The position numbers and the translations under genes are program-made. Below are positions 15,326-20,699 of a DNA stretch of 20,699 nucleotides, one piece after another. The stretch is taken from assembly GCA_035541775.1 (NCBI GenBank), contig DATKMP010000038.1, positions 1-20,699 on the forward strand. The letters are read 5' to 3'. Positions within the stretch are counted from its first letter, which is position 1. Each line of letters begins with the position of its first letter. The notes under the pieces were generated by a model, which saw nothing but the letters and a program-made list of their open reading frames with translations, did no database searches and was not told the origin of the DNA. The stretch comes from DATKMP01 sp035541775 (GTDB lineage Bacteria > Bacteroidota > Ignavibacteria > UBA10030).

Positions 15326-17326
15326 AAAACTCGACAATTTTCTGCGATTAAAAAATGTCACCAAACGCTTTGGGGTGGTGGCAAGCTTTCTCCACCAAAG
15401 GCTTTTGGAGAATTCGCAAAAATTATTTTTGTAAAAATCAGTGACGAGCAAGCCAAGCGTATAGTTGGCGAGCCGTATGAATTTCAAATTAAAACGTACG
15501 AACCAAGTTATAAATTGGCATCTCGTATACAAGCGCTTTATGAGACACAGAAGAATAAAGACCCAGAGGTTTTTAAGGACAGGATTGATATTGATGATGC
15601 AACACTCCTTACTGTTGTTTCCCATCTCGAAAGTATAAACCTTCACAAAACCGATTTAGACACCAAGGGTATAGCTTTTGAGCAATTTATGGATGGCTTT
15701 TTCAAGGGTGACTTTGGTCAATACTTTACTCCAAGAGAAATTATCGATTTTGCTGTCAAAATGCTTAAACCAACCAACGATGATTGGGTATTAGACCCTG
15801 CTTGTGGCTCAGGCGGTTTTCTTCTTCATGTCCTTGATGCTATTCGACGCGAAGCGGATATTTATCATCCTAACCATGAAACTGATCCCAAGGAATCTGC
15901 AGATCATTTTAGACATTGGCATGACTTTGCTAAAAACCGACTTTTTGGTATTGAAATCAATGAAGAAATTGCACGTGTCGCTAAGATGAATATGATCGTC
16001 CATGACGACGGACATACTAATGTTATTGGTTGGGATGCTCTTTAACCAATAGACCACATCACTTCGCATCATGCTGGTTTTGTTCAAAACAAATTTGATC
16101 TCATTCTTACCAATCCACCTTTTGGCTCAGTTGTAAAACAAGAGGAGAAGCCATATCTCTCTTCTTATGAAATGACTAACATAGCTCGCGCAATAAAGAA
16201 ATCTGCCAAGATTGATCCAAAACTCGGCAAAAAACTAATTAAACAAAAATCCTCTGTTAAAACGGAAATTCTTTTCTGTGAAAGGTCTTGGAAGTTTTTA
16301 AAACCCGGTACTGGACGTATCGGAATTGTTTTACCTGCTGGTCTTCTTACTAATACATCTCTACAAGGTGTCCGCGATTGGTTGTTGAATAAGTTTCAGA
16401 TCATCGCTGTGGTAAGTCTCCCCGAATCTGCGTTCTCACACTTTGGGGCGGGCGTGAAAGCCAGTCTTGTATTTCTTAGAAAGCGGGAAGATAAAGAAAG
16501 GCCATCCAATGATGAAATTATTTTTTTGGCTGTTCCAGAATCTATTGGTTATGATGCAACCGGTCGTAAATGTGATAACCAGTTACCCAAAGTAGCGGAA
16601 CAATTTGACAAATTCCAAAAAACACCCAAATCATTTCTTACTTCATCTTCACCGTTATGTTTTGCAATTAAAAGAATGGAATTGGATGGCGCTCTAAACG
16701 CTGAAAGATATGTTTCGCTTAAGATTCAGAAGTCAATTAAAGGTACAACAGTTGCAAACGTTGTCGATATTATTGAAGAGAAAGTGTCTCCGTCTAAAGT
16801 TGGTCTGTACGAAGAATGGGATTGGATTCGAATTGATGATCTTCCAGAAGACCCCATAGAAGTCGATGCAATACGTACGGAAACGGGGTCTGTAATTCAA
16901 GGTGCACTATATAGAGTTCAGGAGAACGACATTCTTCTTGCACGACTTGGTCCAACCATTCAAAATGCTAAGTTTGTTTTATGTCCTCACACCAATAGAC
17001 AAACTGTTGCTTCAACCGAGTTTTATGTACTTCGTTGTCGTGAAGGTTGGAATCCAATTGTTGTACTCTGGGTTCTTCGTTCAAAGTTATTCCGTGATCT
17101 CATGTATTCAAAGGGACGTGGCGGTACACCAAGTCGGTATCGCCTTAGTAAAGACGATTTACTGGCACTTCCATTTCCCTGCATTGATATGTCAGCTCAA
17201 AAAGTAATTGCCGCCGAAATCTGTACTCGCCTTGCGGATATTAAGCGTCTTCGAAAACAGACAGATGAATCTTGGTCAGATGCTAAACAAAGTTTTGCCC
17301 AAAGACTTCTAGGGCAATTCATATAA
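15326..17326 (+). pseudogene. N6-adenine DNA methylase/specificity fusion (type I or IIG-like), 5'-truncated and interrupted by a stop
   Basis: One frame encodes a HsdM-type methylase. It opens at 15326 after a TAG and has no ATG until 16172, although family-like sequence is already present (IKKCHQTLWGGGKLSPPKAF, then FAKIIFVKISDE). The N-terminal domain expected upstream is missing. SAM-binding motif I DPACGSGGF is at 15794-15820. A single TAA at 16043-16045 interrupts the frame, and it continues in the same phase with motif IV NPPF at 16112-16123, followed by KTEILFCERSWKFLKPGTGRIG. From about 16740 the sequence resembles a HsdS-type target-recognition domain (ENDILLARLGPT, GGTPSRYRLSKDDLLALPFP). 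Three sampled 60-base lines have 19, 25 and 24 G/C, against 32 in a hydrogenase line, suggesting transfer. No restriction subunit is nearby. It is probably inactive, although two-piece complementation cannot be excluded. Confidence 0.85.
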
Positions 17327-17400
17327 ATGAAATTTTCGTCTTCACGTGCTTGTAATAGTTTTCTTAACAATCTGTGAAGGATTTCCTCTTACCAACAGGA

Positions 17401-17457
17401 TTTAAAACAAAAAGACTTCCAATCTCATTCTCTTGTGAAAAGAAACTGGAAGTCTTT
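17401..17457 (-). terminator. Rho-independent terminator after the hydrogenase operon
   Basis: The inverted repeat AAAGACTTCCA (17411-17421) and TGGAAGTCTTT (17447-17457) pairs perfectly over 11 bp with a 25-base loop. Read on the - strand it is followed by TTGTTTT, and it lies about 28 bp past the stop of the hydrogenase catalytic subunit gene. On the + strand it is followed by GAAAAAC, so it should mainly terminate the - strand operon. Confidence 0.72.
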
Positions 17458-17485
17458 GAAAAACAGATTTTAAAAATATAATCTG

Positions 17486-19240
17486 TCAGCGTTTGTATTC
17501 CGGACGTGCGTGGTAACCGGTATGCAGCAAATGCTCGGATTTTTCGCTCAGCGGTTTGCCGAGATATTCCTTGTACAATTGCTGAATGTACGGATTATCA
17601 TGCGAACATCTCCAGAGTCCGGCTTGGTCTTCCGAATACAATCCGGCTGCACGCTTTGCGCGCAATTCGTCGGTTACACCGTACGGTTGTCCGCCGCCGC
17701 CCACGCAACCGCCCGGACACGCCATCACTTCGATGAAGTGATAGAGCGGTTCGTTGTTGTGCGCTGCACGGTACTCGCGGGACTTTTGCAGAATTTTTTC
17801 AACGTTGCCGAGCCCGTGTGCAACGGCGATACGAATTTTATTTCCTGCGATCTCCACTTCGCCTTCTTTGATGCCGTCGAGCCCGCGGGTCATGTGGAAT
17901 TCCATGCGCGAAGGATTTTCTCCGGTAACAAAGTAATGGGCTGTTCGCAGTGCAGCTTCCATCACGCCGCCCGTTGCGCCGAACAGCGTACCGGCGCCCG
18001 TGTATGCGCCGAGAATATGATCCGGCTGTTCTTCCGGTACTTCGCGGAAGTTGATACCGGATTGTTTGATCATACGTGCCAGTTCGCGAGTGGTCAAGGA
18101 TACGTCCACATCCTGATGACCGGAGGAAGACATATCTTTGCTGCGGATGATTTCAAATTTCTTCGCCGTGCATGGCATAATCGAAACAACATAGATTTTT
18201 GCAGGGTCAATTTTCATTTTTTCTGCAAAGTACGTTTTTGCTAATGCACCGACCATTGCTTGCGGCGATTTGCATGTGGAAAAATGGGGAATGATATCGC
18301 TGTGAAATTTTTCCATGAAATCTACCCACGCCGGGCAGCAGCTTGTGATCAACGGCAGCGGCGCTTTGTTGTGTGCAAATCGTTCAACAAACTCGCTTGC
18401 CTCTTCCATAATGGTGAGGTCAGCGCCGAAGTTCGTATCGAAGACTGCTTTGAATCCCATGCGGCGCAATGCTGCATAGGTTTTGCCGGTCAAGTTTGTT
18501 CCGACAGGGAAGTCGAACGCTTCGCCGATAGCGACGCGAACGGCAGGCGCAATTTGCGCAATGCAGAATGCGTCGGGGTCGAGAAGTTTATCCCAAACTT
18601 CATGCGTGTTATCGTATTCCACAATTGCACCGGTGGGGCAGTGTGCAGAACATTGTCCGCACCGTACGCATGGTGAATCGGCAAGAAAGATGTCGCCGGC
18701 TGCCGCGATGCGTGTTTCGATACCGCGTTGCAAGAAACTTAATGCCCACACATCTTGCATTTGTTGGCACACTTGAATGCATCTTCCGCAGCTAATGCAT
18801 TTACGCGGATCCAATCGAATGGCTTTTGTCGTTTCATCTGCAGGAATATCGGGGACAATATTGTCCAGATGAACTTCCCGTAGGCCGAAATGCGCCGCGA
18901 GTGTTTGCAATTCGCAGTTCTGGTTTCGTCCGCATGTTAAGCATTCGTTCGGATGTTTGGAAAGAATCATTTCGATCACCGACCGTCGGACCTGGATAAT
19001 TTCCGGGTCTTCCGTGGTAATATCCATATTCTGATCTAACGGCGTACAGCACGCACGGAGCATCTTCGGCGTGCCTTTGATGCGCACGATGCAAAGGCCG
19101 CACGCAGCGGTGGCATCCAAATCGGGATGTTTACAAAGTGTTGGAATGTGGACGGACACTTGCCGTGCCGCGTCAAGAATCGTCGTGCCTGCTTCGACTT
19201 CGACAGGCAGTCCGTTAATTTTTGCTTGAATCATAGTCAT
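17486..19240 (-). CDS. [FeFe]-hydrogenase catalytic subunit, NADH-linked HydA/HndD type
   Basis: The 584-residue protein interconverts protons and H2 in a multi-subunit NAD(P)H-linked hydrogenase. In order it has a [2Fe-2S] domain (Cys36, 47, 50, 64), a His-ligated [4Fe-4S] site (His96, Cys100, 103, 109), a two-cluster ferredoxin domain (Cys148-158 and 191-201), and a complete H-cluster domain: L1 TSCCPAW (299-305), L2 MPCTAKKFE (355-363), L3 EVMACPGGCVGGGGQP (504-519). All H-cluster cysteines are present. It ends soon after the core, without the extra C-terminal [2Fe-2S] extension of Thermotoga HydA. A second ATG lies two codons in (19234). It follows the NADH-binding subunit gene by 19 bp. 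HydEFG maturases must be encoded elsewhere. The protein appears soluble. Confidence 0.95.
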   Translation of the reverse strand: MTMIQAKINGLPVEVEAGTTILDAARQVSVHIPTLCKHPDLDATAACGLCIVRIKGTPKMLRACCTPLDQNMDITTEDPEIIQVRRSVIEMILSKHPNECLTCGRNQNCELQTLAAHFGLREVHLDNIVPDIPADETTKAIRLDPRKCISCGRCIQVCQQMQDVWALSFLQRGIETRIAAAGDIFLADSPCVRCGQCSAHCPTGAIVEYDNTHEVWDKLLDPDAFCIAQIAPAVRVAIGEAFDFPVGTNLTGKTYAALRRMGFKAVFDTNFGADLTIMEEASEFVERFAHNKAPLPLITSCCPAWVDFMEKFHSDIIPHFSTCKSPQAMVGALAKTYFAEKMKIDPAKIYVVSIMPCTAKKFEIIRSKDMSSSGHQDVDVSLTTRELARMIKQSGINFREVPEEQPDHILGAYTGAGTLFGATGGVMEAALRTAHYFVTGENPSRMEFHMTRGLDGIKEGEVEIAGNKIRIAVAHGLGNVEKILQKSREYRAAHNNEPLYHFIEVMACPGGCVGGGGQPYGVTDELRAKRAAGLYSEDQAGLWRCSHDNPYIQQLYKEYLGKPLSEKSEHLLHTGYHARPEYKR

Positions 19241-19259
19241 AGTAAAATTCTCTTATTCA

Positions 19260-20699
19260 TTATTTAGTAGTAGTGGATGAAGGGAATTGCGCCCGGAACT
19301 CGGGTTCGTAATAGCGCAACGCCGAAAGAATCGGATTCGGAGCAGTTTGTCCCAATCCGCACAAGGATGCTTTTTGCATCGCGTGAGCCAATCGTCGGAT
19401 CGTTGCAAGATCTTCTTCTTTGCCGCGGTGTTCCGCAATCCGATTGAGCACACGCAAAATTTGTGTACCGCCGATTCTGCACGGTGCACATTTTCCGCAA
19501 GATTCATCCACACAAAAGCCGAGATAGAATCTTGATAGCTCAACGATGCTATCGGTTTCATCCATCACGATCATGCCGCCGGAGCCCATAATGGAACCGA
19601 GCTGCTGCAGGTGTTCATACGTGATAGGCGTATCTAATTTTTCAGCAGGAATCAATCCGCCGGACGGTCCGCCGGTTTGCACGGCTTTGATTTTTTTGCC
19701 GGACGCACTGCCTCCAGCGATTCCTTCCACAACTTCCCGCAATGTCATGCCCATGGGAATTTCTACAAGGCCTGAATGTTTTACTTTTCCGGTGACGGCA
19801 AATACTTTTGTGCCGGTAGATTTTCCAGAGCCGATACTTGCAAACCATTCGCCGCCGCGACTGATGATCTGCGCGATGTTGGCAAGTGTTTCGACATTGT
19901 TGATCATCGTCGGTTGTCCCCACAAACCTTTGACGGATGGATAGGGAGGACGGGGCGACGGCGTTCCGCGTTTGCCTTCGACGGAAGCGATCAACGCTGT
20001 TTCTTCGCCGCACACAAATGCACCAGCACCGAGACGGACTTCGATGTTGAAACTGAAATCGGTACCGAGAATTTTATTGCCGAGCAAACCAGCATCGCGT
20101 GCTTGCTTAATAGCTTTTTCAATGCGTTGAATGGCAAGCGGATATTCTGCGCGAATGTAAAAGAATCCATTCTGCGCGCCAATGACATAGCCGCCGATAA
20201 TCATTCCTTCCACCACGGCATGCGGATCGCCTTCCAGCACACTGCGATCCATATAGGCACCCGGATCGCCTTCATCGCCGTTGCAAATAATAAAATGTTC
20301 ATTGCCTTGCGATTCGCGCGTGATATTCCATTTCATCCACACAGGGAATCCGGCGCCGCCGCGACCGCGCAAGCCGCTGGTTTTCAATTCTTCGATGACT
20401 TGCTTGGGCCACATCGACGTCAATACTTTTCGCAATGCTTGGTATCCGCCGCGATCTAAATACTCGTCGATATTTTCCGGGTCGATGACACCGCAGTTGC
20501 GTAACACGATGCGATATTGTTTTGCCTGCGTTCCGGATGTTCCGGGAACGGGATCACCCGCAGCATTCGCAAGCGCTGCAATACTCGGTACACGATGCTC
20601 TAATGGCAAAACGCCGGTTGTTGTATATTCGGCGACAAATTGCTGAATGTACTCCGGTGTCATACCGCCGTACATCACCGCGGGCTGCCCCGGGACTTG
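19260..20699 (-). CDS. NADH-binding subunit of [FeFe]-hydrogenase, HydB/HndC (NuoF-like), 5' end outside window
   Basis: This flavoprotein subunit exchanges electrons with NAD(H) and feeds the hydrogenase through iron-sulfur clusters. The frame stays open to the window edge (QVPGQPA precedes the GTG at 20678), so the N-terminal thioredoxin-like [2Fe-2S] domain is at least partly outside; 479 residues are visible. NuoF hallmarks, numbered from the GTG: the FMN/NADH loop LRGRGGAGFPVWMKW (103-117), NGDEGDPGAYMDR, GAGAFVCGEETALIASVEG (217-235), an SLBB region, and [4Fe-4S] ligands Cys394, 397, 400 and 440 (ESCGKCAPCRIGG, SLCGLGQTAPNP). It ends about 30 residues after the last cysteine, lacking the C-terminal two-[4Fe-4S] ferredoxin domain of typical HydB/HndC. 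Linkage to the hydrogenase gene argues against respiratory complex I. Confidence 0.92.
   Translation of the reverse strand, partial: QVPGQPAVMYGGMTPEYIQQFVAEYTTTGVLPLEHRVPSIAALANAAGDPVPGTSGTQAKQYRIVLRNCGVIDPENIDEYLDRGGYQALRKVLTSMWPKQVIEELKTSGLRGRGGAGFPVWMKWNITRESQGNEHFIICNGDEGDPGAYMDRSVLEGDPHAVVEGMIIGGYVIGAQNGFFYIRAEYPLAIQRIEKAIKQARDAGLLGNKILGTDFSFNIEVRLGAGAFVCGEETALIASVEGKRGTPSPRPPYPSVKGLWGQPTMINNVETLANIAQIISRGGEWFASIGSGKSTGTKVFAVTGKVKHSGLVEIPMGMTLREVVEGIAGGSASGKKIKAVQTGGPSGGLIPAEKLDTPITYEHLQQLGSIMGSGGMIVMDETDSIVELSRFYLGFCVDESCGKCAPCRIGGTQILRVLNRIAEHRGKEEDLATIRRLAHAMQKASLCGLGQTAPNPILSALRYYEPEFRAQFPSSTTTK

Noticed and set aside
15296..15646. 116-residue antisense ORF at the methylase 5' end
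   Set aside because: The + strand here matches HsdM-type sequence; the antisense frame shows no domain and ends in the repeat.
16040..16050. Programmed recoding of the TAA in the methylase
   Set aside because: TAA is the stop least prone to natural readthrough, no recoding structure is evident, and the gene is also 5'-truncated; decay is simpler.
16172..17326. Reading the downstream methylase half as an independent gene starting at ATG 16172
   Set aside because: It would lack NPPF, and the same frame encodes homologous sequence back to the TAA, so the interrupted-gene model fits better.
17510..18244. 244-residue antisense ORF across the hydrogenase gene
   Set aside because: The opposite strand encodes a fully motif-complete hydrogenase; this frame has no recognisable domain.
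19776..20459. 227-residue antisense ORF across the NADH-binding subunit gene
   Set aside because: It is a shadow of a conserved gene with no independent support.
19260..20699. Respiratory complex I nuoF
   Set aside because: The immediate downstream partner is a complete [FeFe]-hydrogenase catalytic subunit rather than nuoG, so the hydrogenase role is preferred despite NuoF homology.

Overview
The window is chromosomal DNA of moderate GC content, most likely from a bacterium of the FCB group (Bacteroidota/Chlorobiota/Ignavibacteria-like), probably an anaerobe or facultative anaerobe. Four observations support this: a TTGACA-N17-TAATTTTG promoter in front of hrcA fits the TAnnTTTG element typical of Bacteroidota relatives; the chaperone operon runs hrcA-grpE-dnaJ without dnaK; the ribonucleotide reductase is the oxygen-tolerant B12-dependent class II type; and part of an NADH-linked [FeFe]-hydrogenase is present. 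The lineage is an inference; no rRNA or other strict phylogenetic marker is present.

Left part (1-2785): the 3' end of nrdJ on the + strand converges on carA on the - strand, separated by a near-ideal bidirectional hairpin terminator. A divergent intergenic region (2686-2899) then leads into a tightly packed + strand operon (2900-8189): hrcA, grpE, dnaJ, a membrane-anchored ComEA-like helix-hairpin-helix protein, a degenerate PilM-like protein, rsmD and coaD. Several junctions are ATGA overlaps or gaps of a few bases, so heat-shock control, a possible DNA-uptake/pilus function, rRNA modification and coenzyme A synthesis appear to share a transcript.

Middle part (8207-14904, - strand): transcribed from right to left, purM is followed by a DUF2721 membrane protein, a glycosyltransferase, a Wzx-like flippase, a large polysaccharide deacetylase-like protein and a second GT4 glycosyltransferase. 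The four surface-polysaccharide genes are joined by stop/start overlaps or near-contacts, which suggests one translationally coupled export and modification module.

Right part: 14905-15325 is a non-coding, AT-rich stretch with three short GC-rich hairpins and an imperfect, mosaic tandem repeat of about 101-102 bp. It abuts a decayed, AT-rich N6-adenine methylase/specificity fusion gene (15326-17326) that has lost its 5' end and carries a single in-frame TAA between catalytic motifs I and IV. This is the most accessory-looking segment and probably a remnant of a horizontally acquired restriction-modification locus. From 17486 to the window edge (- strand) lie the catalytic subunit (HydA/HndD type) and the NADH-binding subunit (HydB/HndC/NuoF type) of an NADH-linked [FeFe]-hydrogenase, ending in a hairpin terminator. 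The NADH-binding subunit lacks the C-terminal two-cluster ferredoxin domain usual in electron-bifurcating HydB.

I found no CRISPR array, tRNA, rRNA, intact transposase or clearly novel defence system. The items most worth a second look are the broken methylase with its flanking repeat, the PilM/ComEA pair inside the chaperone operon, the reduced HydB, and the coupled polysaccharide module.
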